Below, piece by piece: positions 21,142 to 30,835 of a DNA stretch of 64,000 nt. The notes under the pieces are model-generated. The model made no database searches. It had not been told where the DNA came from and worked only from the letters and a program-made list of their open reading frames with translations. Where the stretch lies: positions 1 through 64,000 of the forward strand of contig JADGEM010000016.1 in assembly GCA_016744375.1 (NCBI GenBank), given 5' to 3'. The position numbers and the translations under genes were made by a program. The stretch's first letter is position 1; each line of letters begins with the position of its first letter. Origin of the DNA: Gammaproteobacteria bacterium. Lineage in GTDB: Bacteria > Pseudomonadota > Gammaproteobacteria > GRL18.

Positions 21142-22221
21142 TTATGCCATCAGCGCAGTAACCACTGCATCTCCCATGGTATTTGTACCCACTTTCATAT
21201 CATTTTCAGTATAAATATCAACCGTTCTAAGCCCTTTATTCAAAACGGCTTCTACAGCACTCTCCACTTTAAGCGCTAATGCTTCATTATTGAGAGAGTA
21301 GCGTAGCATCATTGCAACCGATAATATGGTGGCCATAGGATTTGCAATATCCTGCCCCGCAATATCAGGCGCAGAGCCATGAATCGGCTCATACATTCCT
21401 TTCTGATTTTTATCCATAGATGCTGAAGGCAGCATGCCAATTGATCCGGTCAACATGGCAGCACAATCTGAAAGGATGTCACCGAACATATTCGTAGTGA
21501 CCATGACATCAAATTGTTTAGGTGCTCTAACTAACTGCATAGCTGCATTATCAACATACATGTGAGTTAATTCAACATCTGGATAATTTTTGCTCACACG
21601 AATGAGTACTTCACGCCATAACTCAGTACACTCAAGAACATTTGCCTTGTCAACAGAGCAGAGTCTTCTATCACGTTTCATTGCAGTTTCAAAGGCAACA
21701 TGAGCGATACGCTCAACTTCAGATTCTTTATAGATAAGTGTATTAAACCCTTGTTTTTCATTATTTTCAAGTATTCTTATCCCTCTAGGTTGACCAAAAT
21801 AAATACCTCCGGTCAATTCACGCACAATCATAATATCTAAACCTGAAACCACATCTTCTTTTAAAGTAGAAGCATGGGCGAGCTGAGGATATAAAATTGC
21901 GGGCCTCAGATTAGCAAAAAGTTCTAATTCTGAACGCAAACCCAGCAATCCTTTTTCTGGACGGACAGCAATATCGAGAGATTCCCATTTGTAGCCACCA
22001 ACAGCCCCGAGCAGAATAGCATCTGACTCTTTTGCCAGTTTTAATGTTGCTTCCGGTAATGGTGATCCGGAATCATCAAAAGCCGCCCCCCCCACTAGAC
22101 CCTCTTCCATTTCAATATCAAGATCAAACTCATTTTTTAAACAATTCAGGACTTTTACTGCCTGAGTGACAATTTCAACGCCAATCCCATCACCGGGTAA
22201 CACCGCAATTTTTTTACTCAT
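21142..22221 (-). CDS. leuB: 3-isopropylmalate dehydrogenase
   Basis: A 359-residue enzyme that oxidatively decarboxylates 3-isopropylmalate with NAD+, the third step of leucine synthesis. Family motifs: [11 protein letters not shown] at the N-terminus, [10 protein letters not shown] near residue 140, [24 protein letters not shown], and the NAD-binding [14 protein letters not shown]. The length is standard. It lies between leuD and asd in the same orientation, 40 bp after leuD. Confidence 0.97.
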   Translation of the reverse strand: MSKKIAVLPGDGIGVEIVTQAVKVLNCLKNEFDLDIEMEEGLVGGAAFDDSGSPLPEATLKLAKESDAILLGAVGGYKWESLDIAVRPEKGLLGLRSELELFANLRPAILYPQLAHASTLKEDVVSGLDIMIVRELTGGIYFGQPRGIRILENNEKQGFNTLIYKESEVERIAHVAFETAMKRDRRLCSVDKANVLECTELWREVLIRVSKNYPDVELTHMYVDNAAMQLVRAPKQFDVMVTTNMFGDILSDCAAMLTGSIGMLPSASMDKNQKGMYEPIHGSAPDIAGQDIANPMATILSVAMMLRYSLNNEALALKVESAVEAVLNKGLRTVDIYTENDMKVGTNTMGDAVVTALMA

Positions 22222-22261
22222 AATCTCTTCTCAATTTGTAAATTAAACAATAACTCAATAC

Positions 22262-22906
22262 TTAATAAAGCCATGGGGTTATTTCTTTTTGCTTCTCTTC
22301 ATAAACACTTATATCCTGCGCATGTTCAAGAGTCAGGGCTATTTCATCCAAACCTTCTAATAAACAATGACGACGAAATTCATCTAGTTCAAAGCTGATA
22401 TCAATGTTTATTTCTGAACCTGAACCTGTAATTTTTTTATGTTCTAGATCCACTGTCAGTTGGAAACCGTCATTATCTTCAACGGTACTAAACAGCCCAT
22501 TAACTTCTTTTTCAGAGAGAATGATGGGCAATAAACCGTTCTTGAAACAGTTATTATAAAAGATGTCAGCAAAACTTGGTGCAATTATGACTCGAATTCC
22601 GTAATCTTCCAATGCCCAGGGGGCATGTTCACGTGACGAACCACAACCAAAATTATCTCGGGCAAGCAGAATTTTGGCACCTGAGTAACGAGGCTTATTT
22701 AATATAAAATCAGAATTAACCGGGCGCTTAGAATTATCCATCCCTGGTTCTCCATGATCCTGATATCGCCATTCATCAAACAAGTTAGGTCCAAAGCCAC
22801 TGCGTTTAATCGATTTTAAAAACTGCTTTGGAATAATAGCATCTGTATCCACATTTGCACGATCCAGAGGTACTGCAATCGCTGTCATTATTGTAAACTT
22901 TTCCAT
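22262..22906 (-). CDS. leuD: 3-isopropylmalate dehydratase small subunit
   Basis: A 214-residue small subunit of the aconitase-like isomerase that interconverts 2- and 3-isopropylmalate. Diagnostic motifs: [13 protein letters not shown] near the N-terminus and [20 protein letters not shown] in the middle, which forms the swivelling lid of the active site. It is 12 bp downstream of leuC and surely co-transcribed. Confidence 0.97.
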   Translation of the reverse strand: MEKFTIMTAIAVPLDRANVDTDAIIPKQFLKSIKRSGFGPNLFDEWRYQDHGEPGMDNSKRPVNSDFILNKPRYSGAKILLARDNFGCGSSREHAPWALEDYGIRVIIAPSFADIFYNNCFKNGLLPIILSEKEVNGLFSTVEDNDGFQLTVDLEHKKITGSGSEINIDISFELDEFRRHCLLEGLDEIALTLEHAQDISVYEEKQKEITPWLY

Positions 22907-22918
22907 AACAGGTTCCTT

Positions 22919-24334
22919 TTATACTGTTTTATTCAATGACTGTACATCAACAAAATGACCGGCAATAGCAGCAGCAGCAGCCATTGCAGGGCTGACCAGA
23001 TGTGTCCTGCCACCCTGCCCCTGACGTCCCTCAAAGTTACGATTTGATGTCGAAGCGCATCTCTCCTGAGGCTCAAGACGATCGGCATTCATTGCTAGAC
23101 ACATTGAGCAACCGGGTTCACGCCACTCAAAACCTGCATCGAGTAAAATTCTATCCAGACCTTCATTCTCAGCCTGCTGTTTAATCAACCCAGAACCAGG
23201 AACAACCATGGCTTGCTTAATAGAGTCAGATACTTTCTTGCCTTTTGCAACCTCGGCTGCAGCGCGAATGTCTTCAATCCGTGAATTCGTACAAGAGCCG
23301 ATAAAAACAACGTCAACTGAAACTTCAGAAATGGGCTTACCTGCAGTTAAGCCCATGTATTTAAGAGCTGCCACCATTCCTTCCTGCTTGACCGGATCAG
23401 ACTCCTGTAAAGGATCTGGGATGGTTTCATCAATCGCCATGGTCATTTCAGGCGAGGTGCCCCAGGTCACCTGGGGTTTTATCTCACCTGCACTAAGAGT
23501 AATAACTTTATCAAACTTGGCATCACCATCGGTATAAAAAGTCTTCCAGTATTCGACCGCTTTTTCCCATTGCTCTCCTGTTGGAGAGTAGGGTCTGCCT
23601 TTAACATAATCAATTGTTGTCTTGTCCACTGCAATCATACCTGCGCGGGCACCTGCTTCAATTGCCATATTGGATAACGTCATCCTTCCTTCCATTGAAA
23701 ATGAGCGGATGGCATCACCGGCAAACTCTATTGCATAACCTGTTCCACCTGCAGTACCAATTTTACCAATAATGGCCAGGATGACATCTTTTGCAGTGAC
23801 ATCAGGATTTAACAGGCCATTCACTTCAACGAGCATATTCTTTGATTTTTTTTGAATCAAACATTGAGTGGCTAAAACATGTTCTACTTCAGACGTTCCG
23901 ATACCAAAAGCAAGTGTACCAAAGGCACCATGAGTTGAAGTATGTGAATCACCACAAACAAGTGTCATTCCAGGTAAAGTTGCACCCTGCTCTGGACTCA
24001 CAACATGAACAATACCCTGTCGGATATCATCCATTTTAAACTCAGTAATACCAAAGCGCTCACAATTATTATCTAAAGTGTCAACTTGAAGTTTAGAAAT
24101 CGGATCGGATATTCCTTTATCTCGATCGGTAGTTGGTACATTATGATCCGGTGTTGCCAGGTTGGCTGAAAGTTTCCAGGGCTGACGATTGGCTATTCTT
24201 AAGCCTTCAAAAGCCTGCGGGGAGGTGACTTCATGTATTAACTGACGATCAATATACAATAATGATGTTCCATCATCATTTTCACGGACAGTGTGACTGT
24301 CCCATAATTTATCATATAAAGTTTTGGCACTCAT
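22919..24334 (-). CDS. leuC: 3-isopropylmalate dehydratase large subunit
   Basis: A 471-residue subunit carrying the [4Fe-4S] cluster. The ligands are the cysteines in [12 protein letters not shown] and [11 protein letters not shown]. The N-terminus [10 protein letters not shown] and [14 protein letters not shown] are also family hallmarks. The start at 24334 follows AGGAG closely and gives the normal N-terminus; the frame stays open to 24478 but that extension is not family-like. It is the first gene of leuC-leuD-leuB-asd and diverges from a LysR-type regulator with a dyad box between them. Confidence 0.97.
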   Translation of the reverse strand: MSAKTLYDKLWDSHTVRENDDGTSLLYIDRQLIHEVTSPQAFEGLRIANRQPWKLSANLATPDHNVPTTDRDKGISDPISKLQVDTLDNNCERFGITEFKMDDIRQGIVHVVSPEQGATLPGMTLVCGDSHTSTHGAFGTLAFGIGTSEVEHVLATQCLIQKKSKNMLVEVNGLLNPDVTAKDVILAIIGKIGTAGGTGYAIEFAGDAIRSFSMEGRMTLSNMAIEAGARAGMIAVDKTTIDYVKGRPYSPTGEQWEKAVEYWKTFYTDGDAKFDKVITLSAGEIKPQVTWGTSPEMTMAIDETIPDPLQESDPVKQEGMVAALKYMGLTAGKPISEVSVDVVFIGSCTNSRIEDIRAAAEVAKGKKVSDSIKQAMVVPGSGLIKQQAENEGLDRILLDAGFEWREPGCSMCLAMNADRLEPQERCASTSNRNFEGRQGQGGRTHLVSPAMAAAAAIAGHFVDVQSLNKTV

Positions 24335-24476
24335 ACTCTTCTCCTGAGAAGCGGCATTTTTGATGCTCATTGTGATTAATTCCGAGTAAGCAACCAGGAA
24401 CAAATTTGTTGTTTTAGTTGTGTTTATGGTATCGTTGAATTTAAAATAACTCAAATTCATTTTTTTCATGTTTTTC

Positions 24477-24491
24477 ATAACTAAAAGTTAT
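24477..24491. promoter_or_regulatory. LysR-type regulator box between leuC and its regulator
   Basis: ATAAC-TAAAA-GTTAT is a perfect dyad and fits the T-N11-A pattern bound by LysR-type regulators. It lies 143 bp upstream of leuC and 107 bp upstream of the divergent LysR gene, so one bound regulator could control both. Binding is inferred from position and pattern. Confidence 0.5.
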
Positions 24492-24597
24492 ATGTTTGCT
24501 TTGCTACCAAAACAATGATTACCCAAGTTGCATTTTAAATACACAATTTCCAAATAGTAGCATTGGTATTAAAGCCAATAAAACAGGCATTGTCCCC

Positions 24598-25512
24598 ATG
24601 GATATTCCATCAATTGAAACATTTTTAAGTGTTGCAAAAAAACAATCATTTTCTCAAACTGCGGAGTCTTTGTATCTCACTCAACCAGCAATAAGCAAAA
24701 GAATTGCTTCTTTAGAAAGTGAATTAAATTGTAAATTATTTGATCGGATCAAAAAGAAAATTATTCTTACTGATGCTGGGCGCTTATTTCTTCCTCGTGC
24801 ACAAAATATTATTAATGAACTAAAAGCAGGAAAAAACTCGCTTGCTGAAATGGGTGGGGTCATATCCGGTGAGTTGTCTATGGCAACCAGCCACCATATT
24901 GGTCTGCACCATCTTCCCCCAATCTTAAAGCAATATGTTAACGAATACCCTAAGGTTAATTTAAAACTGGATTTTATGAATTCTGAATCAGCTTGTATGG
25001 CAGTTGAAAATGCTGAAATTGAAGTGGCTGTCATTACCCTGCCCAATGATCCGGTTCCCTTTCTTAATCAAGTGGCGATATGGTCTGACCCAATGACAAT
25101 TGCTGTTAACAATAATCACCCTTTGCTTAAATCCATAGCAAAAAATCCAAGCTATAAAATATCAAATGAAATAGAATTTAATAAAGAATACCTTAAAGAA
25201 CTGTCACAATACCCTGTTATATTACCTGAAAAAGGCACCTATACCAGAGAATTACTGGATGAGTATTTTCATAAGTTTGACTTAAATCTTCATGTTAAAT
25301 TGTCGAATAATTATTTAGAGACAATTAAAATGATGGTCAGTGTTGGTCTAGGTTGGAGTGTTTTGCCAAAAACACTTTTTGATGACACATTAACTGCAGT
25401 AAAAACAAAGCGCTTTACCGCAAGTCGTTTTCTCGGAATTGTCACCCATAAAAACCGCTCCCTTTCACCCGCAGCTCAAAAAATGGTCAATTTGATCACA
25501 AAATCACAATAA
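24598..25512 (+). CDS. LysR-type transcriptional regulator, probably of leuCDB
   Basis: A 304-residue regulator. N-terminal winged helix-turn-helix (residues 1-60, SFSQTAESLYLTQPAISKRI), linker helix, and a C-terminal periplasmic-binding-protein-like effector domain (about 90-300). The conserved N-terminus begins MDIPSIETFLSVAKK at 24598; the open frame extends upstream to 24496 without a family-like sequence. Divergence from leuC suggests it senses a leucine-pathway intermediate and activates leuCDB; LysR regulators usually control the divergent neighbour. The inducer is unknown. Confidence 0.88.
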   Translation: MDIPSIETFLSVAKKQSFSQTAESLYLTQPAISKRIASLESELNCKLFDRIKKKIILTDAGRLFLPRAQNIINELKAGKNSLAEMGGVISGELSMATSHHIGLHHLPPILKQYVNEYPKVNLKLDFMNSESACMAVENAEIEVAVITLPNDPVPFLNQVAIWSDPMTIAVNNNHPLLKSIAKNPSYKISNEIEFNKEYLKELSQYPVILPEKGTYTRELLDEYFHKFDLNLHVKLSNNYLETIKMMVSVGLGWSVLPKTLFDDTLTAVKTKRFTASRFLGIVTHKNRSLSPAAQKMVNLITKSQ

Positions 25513-25557
25513 AGCTCATATTTCTGTTACATCAATGCTATTGCTATTAGTAGAGTG

Positions 25558-25581
25558 ATCCAGGCGCTCAAACTCCTGGAT
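25558..25581 (+). terminator. Stem-loop between the LysR gene and the convergent DUF1318 gene
   Basis: ATCCAGG (25558-25564) pairs with CCTGGAT (25575-25581), loop of 10. It lies between two convergent stop codons, so it may serve as a shared terminator although no strong T-run follows. Confidence 0.45.
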
Positions 25582-25599
25582 TTCATGAAAACTGCATTT

Positions 25600-26289
25600 T
25601 TACTTTTTCTTCCATTTTCCTGAATTAGATTGATACATCCATCCAGCAGAAATTTTATTTATCCATGTTTTACTGAATGTCTTCTGAATGTCTGACTTCC
25701 ATTCAGGATGCCCATTAGCTGATGCAATCTCTGAGTACAGGGCTAAACGATCGTTATTTTCTGATTTAATTAATTTCTTGACTGTAGATTTTTGTTTAAT
25801 AGACAAGCCAGAATGACTGACACTGGCAATCAAACCGTTATTAGTAAAACCAACCGCACCTGAATTATAATAAGGGCGAAGTTTTGCTTGCCTTTTTTCC
25901 ATGCTCTTTCGAATTGAACGGATTTTTGGCGAATCAATGGAAATATTTGCCTGCCCCGCTTCAGCAACTGGAATAACAAAATTGACAATAGCCAATAGTG
26001 CACTTGTGGGTAATGCTTGTTGATGTTCAAGATAATCAGGCTCTAACCATCCTTGAGTCTTATTAATATCCCCATCAGAATTTTTCTTGTGTTCAATGTC
26101 TGACTCACCAGAATGTAAGACATCATCAACAATTTGTTCTGCTACCTTTTCTGCTGCAGCAGCAGGAAAATAAATATTGATGGTGACACAGGATATAACG
26201 GTTAAACTGAGCAACGCGATAGAGAAAAATCGAGAATAAACATCTTTATTCAGGAAAGAGGGATTTAATAATAAATCATTCGTTTTCAT
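25600..26289 (-). CDS. DUF1318 (YdbL-like) lipoprotein
   Basis: A 229-residue lipoprotein. The signal peptide ends in a lipobox V-I-S-C, with the lipidated Cys near residue 34 and directly followed by V-T-I-N-I-Y-F-P-A-A-A-A-E-K, a strand and Ala-rich segment typical of this group. A 60-residue linker leads to the C-terminal DUF1318 domain (about 120-225), with GLIASV, ENNDRLALYSEIASANGHPEW and GWMYQ. It follows ydbH. In E. coli the order is ydbH-ynbE-ydbL, where YnbE is a tiny lipoprotein partner; here no ynbE is found, and this protein combines a lipid anchor with the YdbL-like domain. AAAAAGG precedes the ATG. Confidence 0.8.
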   Translation of the reverse strand: MKTNDLLLNPSFLNKDVYSRFFSIALLSLTVISCVTINIYFPAAAAEKVAEQIVDDVLHSGESDIEHKKNSDGDINKTQGWLEPDYLEHQQALPTSALLAIVNFVIPVAEAGQANISIDSPKIRSIRKSMEKRQAKLRPYYNSGAVGFTNNGLIASVSHSGLSIKQKSTVKKLIKSENNDRLALYSEIASANGHPEWKSDIQKTFSKTWINKISAGWMYQSNSGKWKKK

Positions 26290-26426
26290 ATTTTCAACCT
26301 TTTTAAACGTAATTTTGAGTCAGGTTACCATGAACCCGTTACAGAACAAGTACTTGATATGAAGTGTGGCATATTGCAACTGAATAACAGCTGAATAAGT
26401 GATTGATAAGCCTTCAGCTGGCATAA

Positions 26427-28673
26427 TTATTCTATTACTGCTTCATTTGCCAGCTGAATGGCTTTAAGTCGAGAAGTTAATACTCCCCAGTTAACCTTGC
26501 GCTGAAACCCCATCACATCAATTCTTGGAATACCGCCGCCTTTTACAATATAGTAACTATTACCCTTGGCTTCAACACCTGACATATGACAAATATTATT
26601 CTTAAGTCTACAACTTAAACCAATCTTATCATAGCGAAAGGTTTCAAAAAAACTCAAAAAACTTCGAGATAATAGACCTGAAGCACCACCAAGACTGGAT
26701 AAATTATCAATGGCCCTCTGACTGATACGATGGCTGCTATTATCGTTCTCCGGTGTACGAATATAGGCATCAAAAGCAACGGGTTCCCAGGCATCTAATT
26801 CTAAAGCATTCAGCTTCCCTTCTACCCTACCGTTAATTTCACCAAAATTATAAGTATTGGTTAACGATTTAAGATTGAGATTAATCAGATCGATGTTAGC
26901 AAATAATTGCGCATAATCCTGGAGAGGTTCTTCAACTTTTAAATCTTTAATAATAATTGTGCCATCGAAAACTTGCAGCATCATTGCTCCTCCAATTCGA
27001 AGGTATTTTTCATTATAGGTTGTTGAAGGAATAACCGCAGAGAGTGTACCGTCAAGCAATGGCCATTCAAAGTGTTGTGATAACAGAGCTAAAGAAACGG
27101 GTTTAATCATGCCATCGATGGTCAGTGTTAAACTATTAATACCTGAATTATCAGGTGTTTCAGATTTGAATTTATTAGATTTTGGATCTTGTGATTCATA
27201 TAGTTGAGTCGAAAAAAGATGTGAGACTTCCAGACTATTAATATGAAGTGCTCCATCAAATATGGGAATATCAGTTTCTTTAAGCAGTTTCAGATAATCA
27301 TTATGCAGTATAAACTGAAATTTAGAATGCCCTAATGGTAATTCATTCAATGTGAGTTCCTGCCATGATAATTGACTGGGTTCTATAGTCTCTTTTATTT
27401 GATTGTCATTATTCCAAAATACACTGCCATTAAGATCAATTAATGAAATTTGGTTATTTAAAGCCAGAGAAAAATCTTTAAAATGTGCATCAATCTTATA
27501 AGTGTTTTTTTTCTGTTCTAAATTAGAACTAAAATAAGCATTGAGTTCACCTTCCAGGATTAGAGCTTCATAATCAGTACCTGAGAGAATATTAGCCAGA
27601 TATGTTTTGTTGAACAAAGACAGATTACTGACGTTTATTTTCGAGTCAATATGATGAATTTTTAATTTATTATTAATGGCAATTTGACCTTGAGTTTCAA
27701 ATAAAAAAATCCCCTTCGAATTCAATGTTAGTTGCGAAATATCTATTATATTCTTTTGTTTTAAATTAAAATTAGTTCTAAGCCTTTCATTGCCATTAAA
27801 GGCAACATAGGTATCATCTTGTAAAACCTCACCACCGAGCGAATCTATCACCAATGCTATCTTTTGTACGTTATGTGAAATTGAATTGAGACTAAGATCA
27901 AAATTAAATTTTAGTTCCTCTGCCAGATTTTCACCATATTGATAATGAACATGTTCAACTTTTCCCTTAAGTTGCAAAGTATTCATTTTACCTTTATCTG
28001 TATCAGATAATGCAAGTATCCCTCCAGACCGACCGGTTAAACTTAAAATGCCCCCAGCACTTTCAAGCATAGCAATAAAATCATTCATTTTTTCCTGATA
28101 AAAATATGATTTTATATAACCAGATAAAAATTTATATTCCAGATTTTTTAGATTAAAATTTGACTGCCATTTATTCTTAACACGGTTAAAGTTTAATGAT
28201 AAAGAACCATGACCCAAATTTATATTTTGCACTGACAGGCTTAGAATGTCATTTTCAGAGTTATAAACAAATGATAAGTCTGCTGCAGTACCTTTCTGTT
28301 CAAAAAGACCATTAAAAAATAATTTCCCTCTATGGCACTCAAAATTATTAAGATCAAACACAAATTTCTGACAGGTGAAATTAAGAGATCTTATTGCTTT
28401 ATATGGCTTGGGTAGTTTAAGTTTAGAAAGATCTATCTTGAACTTAACCGGCTTAAAGGTTAAATCCATTATCACAGACAACTGGTTTAATTTTAATTGT
28501 TCTAAGAGCTCATTTTTAGGTTTTGGAAAAGAATTTTTATTCTGAGGTTGTGATAATAACGACTCAAACGTCATCTGTCCCATGGAAAATTCAATACTAT
28601 CAATGGCAGCAGCATGCTTGGAAATGAGAAGGCAGGAGATGATAATAAGACAATAACACTTAAGCGAATTCAT
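26427..28673 (-). CDS. ydbH: YdbH-family AsmA-like envelope-bridging protein
   Basis: A 748-residue protein with an N-terminal signal/anchor (about residues 5-23), a long beta-rich region and the conserved C-terminal YdbH domain (about 600-740: HRISQRAIDNLSSLGG, FFETFRYDKIGLSCRLKNN, YYIVKGGGIPRIDVMG). YdbH belongs to the TamB/YhdP/AsmA-like group, beta-groove proteins thought to carry phospholipid between inner and outer membranes; in E. coli it acts with the lipoprotein YnbE. It lies 48 bp downstream of cysM and upstream of the DUF1318 lipoprotein. The transport role is from the family; substrate and partner here are inferred. Confidence 0.85.
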   Translation of the reverse strand: MNSLKCYCLIIISCLLISKHAAAIDSIEFSMGQMTFESLLSQPQNKNSFPKPKNELLEQLKLNQLSVIMDLTFKPVKFKIDLSKLKLPKPYKAIRSLNFTCQKFVFDLNNFECHRGKLFFNGLFEQKGTAADLSFVYNSENDILSLSVQNINLGHGSLSLNFNRVKNKWQSNFNLKNLEYKFLSGYIKSYFYQEKMNDFIAMLESAGGILSLTGRSGGILALSDTDKGKMNTLQLKGKVEHVHYQYGENLAEELKFNFDLSLNSISHNVQKIALVIDSLGGEVLQDDTYVAFNGNERLRTNFNLKQKNIIDISQLTLNSKGIFLFETQGQIAINNKLKIHHIDSKINVSNLSLFNKTYLANILSGTDYEALILEGELNAYFSSNLEQKKNTYKIDAHFKDFSLALNNQISLIDLNGSVFWNNDNQIKETIEPSQLSWQELTLNELPLGHSKFQFILHNDYLKLLKETDIPIFDGALHINSLEVSHLFSTQLYESQDPKSNKFKSETPDNSGINSLTLTIDGMIKPVSLALLSQHFEWPLLDGTLSAVIPSTTYNEKYLRIGGAMMLQVFDGTIIIKDLKVEEPLQDYAQLFANIDLINLNLKSLTNTYNFGEINGRVEGKLNALELDAWEPVAFDAYIRTPENDNSSHRISQRAIDNLSSLGGASGLLSRSFLSFFETFRYDKIGLSCRLKNNICHMSGVEAKGNSYYIVKGGGIPRIDVMGFQRKVNWGVLTSRLKAIQLANEAVIE

Positions 28674-28721
28674 TCGCTTAACCCCTGAAACAACAAGTAA
28701 AGACTAAAAGAAAAGACATCG

Positions 28722-29612
28722 TTAAGCCGGAAAGACACCAGTGGAAAGGTAACGATCACCCCGGTCGCATATAATTGCAACTATAGTCGCATTCTCAACT
28801 GTTTTTGATAATTCGAGTGCAGCGGCAACCGCACCTCCAGATGACACACCGGCAAAAATACCTTCTTTAGCCGCCAGTTGTCTGACAGTTTCTTCTGCAT
28901 CTATTTGACTCACAGAGATTAATTGATCAACTTCATCAGGATGGTAGATTGTAGGAAGGTATTCTTCCGGCCAACAACGTATCCCCGGGATCTTGGCACC
29001 ATCTTCTGGCTGGACACCAACGATGCATACTTCAGGTTTTTTTTCTTTTAGAAAACGGGCTGTTCCCATGATCGTTCCAGTTGTCCCCATGGCACTCACA
29101 AAGTGGGTAATCTCTCCATCAGTATCACGCCAGATTTCTGGCCCTGTTCCAAAATAATGCGCAACCGGATTATCTGAGTTGGAAAATTGGTCGAGTACAA
29201 TCCCTTCGTCTTTATCTTCCATTTGTCGGGACAGATCAATTGCTGCTTCCATGCTGCCTTCTGCAGGTGTGAGTATAATTTCAGCCCCAAAGGCCTTCAT
29301 ACAACCCCGTCGCTCTTCACTCATATTATCGGGCATAATCAAGATCATCTTATAACCCTTAATAGCAGCAGCCATTGCCAATGCAATCCCGGTATTTCCA
29401 CTGGTTGCCTCTATAAGAGTGTCGCCTGGCTTGATATCCCCGCGCTGTTCTGCACGTGAGATCATACTCAGGGCAGGTCTGTCTTTCACTGAACCGGCTG
29501 GATTATTGCCCTCCAATTTGACTAAAATCTGGTTGCTGGTTTGACCAGGTAAACGTTGAAGCCTGACAAGGGGGGTATTGCCGACAAACTGTTCAATCGT
29601 AGGATATTTCAT
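28722..29612 (-). CDS. cysM: Cysteine synthase B
   Basis: A 296-residue PLP enzyme making cysteine (or S-sulfocysteine) from O-acetylserine. The PLP lysine is K43 in NPAGSVKDRPAL; the substrate loop EATSGNTGIALAMAAA and the phosphate-binding G-T-T-G-T cluster (SAMGTTGTIMGT) follow. RCWPEEYLP near residue 210 is typical of CysM rather than CysK. It is divergent from a free HPt gene. In pseudomonads cysM lies near gacS, which bears on that neighbour. Confidence 0.95.
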   Translation of the reverse strand: MKYPTIEQFVGNTPLVRLQRLPGQTSNQILVKLEGNNPAGSVKDRPALSMISRAEQRGDIKPGDTLIEATSGNTGIALAMAAAIKGYKMILIMPDNMSEERRGCMKAFGAEIILTPAEGSMEAAIDLSRQMEDKDEGIVLDQFSNSDNPVAHYFGTGPEIWRDTDGEITHFVSAMGTTGTIMGTARFLKEKKPEVCIVGVQPEDGAKIPGIRCWPEEYLPTIYHPDEVDQLISVSQIDAEETVRQLAAKEGIFAGVSSGGAVAAALELSKTVENATIVAIICDRGDRYLSTGVFPA

Positions 29613-29849
29613 TGTTTTCCATAATATTTATTGTGTGAATGCCTGTTTTTTATCAAAAATCAGGAATTATTTTTATATTATAGCAAATAAAGGAAATTTT
29701 AATCTCACCATGTACTAAATTAAAAAATGTTGCTGAATCATGGGGTAACATAAATAAAGGATCTTTGACCTTTATGGTGATAAAAGGTGATTTATGATAT
29801 ATTTACAACGTCTTGAAGTTTTAAATTGTTCGGTCTTTTAGGAGTGTAA

Positions 29850-30188
29850 ATGTCTGAAATCCTGCCCATACTTGATCATCAAAAAGCCATTAAACTTGTT
29901 TCAGGAAACAAGAAGCTGGCTGATGATTTACTAGCAATGTTAATTAAAGAATTACCGGATTATAAGCTGACAATAGAGATTGAGTTTAAAAATAAAAACA
30001 AACAGGCATTGCGTGATATTATCCATAAAATTCATGGAGGGCTTCGTTATCTGGGTGCCCCCGCTCTTATGGGCATAATTAGTCAAACTGATGTTGAATT
30101 ATTTAACTTATCGGATAAGCAATTAGAAGCCAATATTGAAAAAATCTATTATGAGGTTGATCGACTGCTTGAAGAAGAAAGCTATTAA
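29850..30188 (+). CDS. Free-standing HPt phosphotransfer protein
   Basis: A 112-residue four-helix histidine phosphotransfer protein. The phospho-accepting site is in IIHKIHGGLRYLGAPAL, with H59 the likely phosphorylated residue and the conserved G-G-L-R-Y-L-G-A context as in the HPt domains of BarA/GacS-type hybrid kinases. There is no kinase or receiver domain in the chain. GGAG lies five bases before the ATG. It is divergent from cysM. It should relay phosphate between a hybrid kinase and a response regulator encoded elsewhere; a GacS-GacA-like partner is inferred only from sequence feel and cysM synteny. Confidence 0.88.
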   Translation: MSEILPILDHQKAIKLVSGNKKLADDLLAMLIKELPDYKLTIEIEFKNKNKQALRDIIHKIHGGLRYLGAPALMGIISQTDVELFNLSDKQLEANIEKIYYEVDRLLEEESY

Positions 30189-30283
30189 AGTTCATCATGT
30201 TATGGCAATCTTCAAGTATCAACATTAAGTGTTATTTTTCATGCTAAAATTTTTAATTACATCTATTAATGCAACCCCGGATC

Positions 30284-30805
30284 TTATCGAGCAACTCCAC
30301 TTATTATCTCAATTTTCCATTTGAAATTAGTCGCATCAGCCAGTTTGTCTTCACTTAGTAAAAGATAACTTTCAACCTTCCTTGTCTGTTGAGAGGCTAA
30401 TCGTATGTCTATTTTATGTTGTTTTTCTAATATAAACTCACACTCAGTAAACCTTGTTTCATTTTGAGTATCAAATGAATCCGGGCATTTAAAAAATTTT
30501 ATATTTAGAATAATAGAGCGAAGAAAATAACGTTGAGAATTATTTTGTATTTCACTGGTTAGTTTATAATAATTACCATAAGATAAACTGTGAGAAAAAC
30601 CTGATGACGTTATTTGCTCTACCGGGATTAAGCTTCTTTTCTTCTCAACCCGTTCATCCTTTTGGAAATAAAAAAAAGTCGATGCCATAATCAGCACAAT
30701 GGAAAAACCAATCATGATTTCCCCAAACACAGGTTTCTTTACGGTTATATAAGCCAGCAAGAATACAACAATGAGTGCAACTACAGCACCAATGATAAAT
30801 CCCAT
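30284..30805 (-). CDS. Two-helix membrane protein of unknown function
   Basis: A 173-residue protein with two N-terminal membrane helices (about residues 2-22 and 29-47) and a C-terminal domain of about 120 residues with alternating strands and two cysteines (FFKCPDSFD, FTECEF) that may pair. The ATG at 30805 is chosen because GGAG lies seven bases upstream; the frame could also open with a TTG one codon earlier. It follows aroG by 30 bp in the same direction. No family was recognised. Confidence 0.7.
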   Translation of the reverse strand: MGFIIGAVVALIVVFLLAYITVKKPVFGEIMIGFSIVLIMASTFFYFQKDERVEKKRSLIPVEQITSSGFSHSLSYGNYYKLTSEIQNNSQRYFLRSIILNIKFFKCPDSFDTQNETRFTECEFILEKQHKIDIRLASQQTRKVESYLLLSEDKLADATNFKWKIEIISGVAR

Positions 30806-30835
30806 CAAATGACTCCAATTATATTTTATAAAACT

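Noticed and set aside
24335-24478. N-terminal extension of LeuC starting at 24478
   Set aside because: The family N-terminus and a strong AGGAG both support the ATG at 24334, and the extension would cover the LysR box and promoter.
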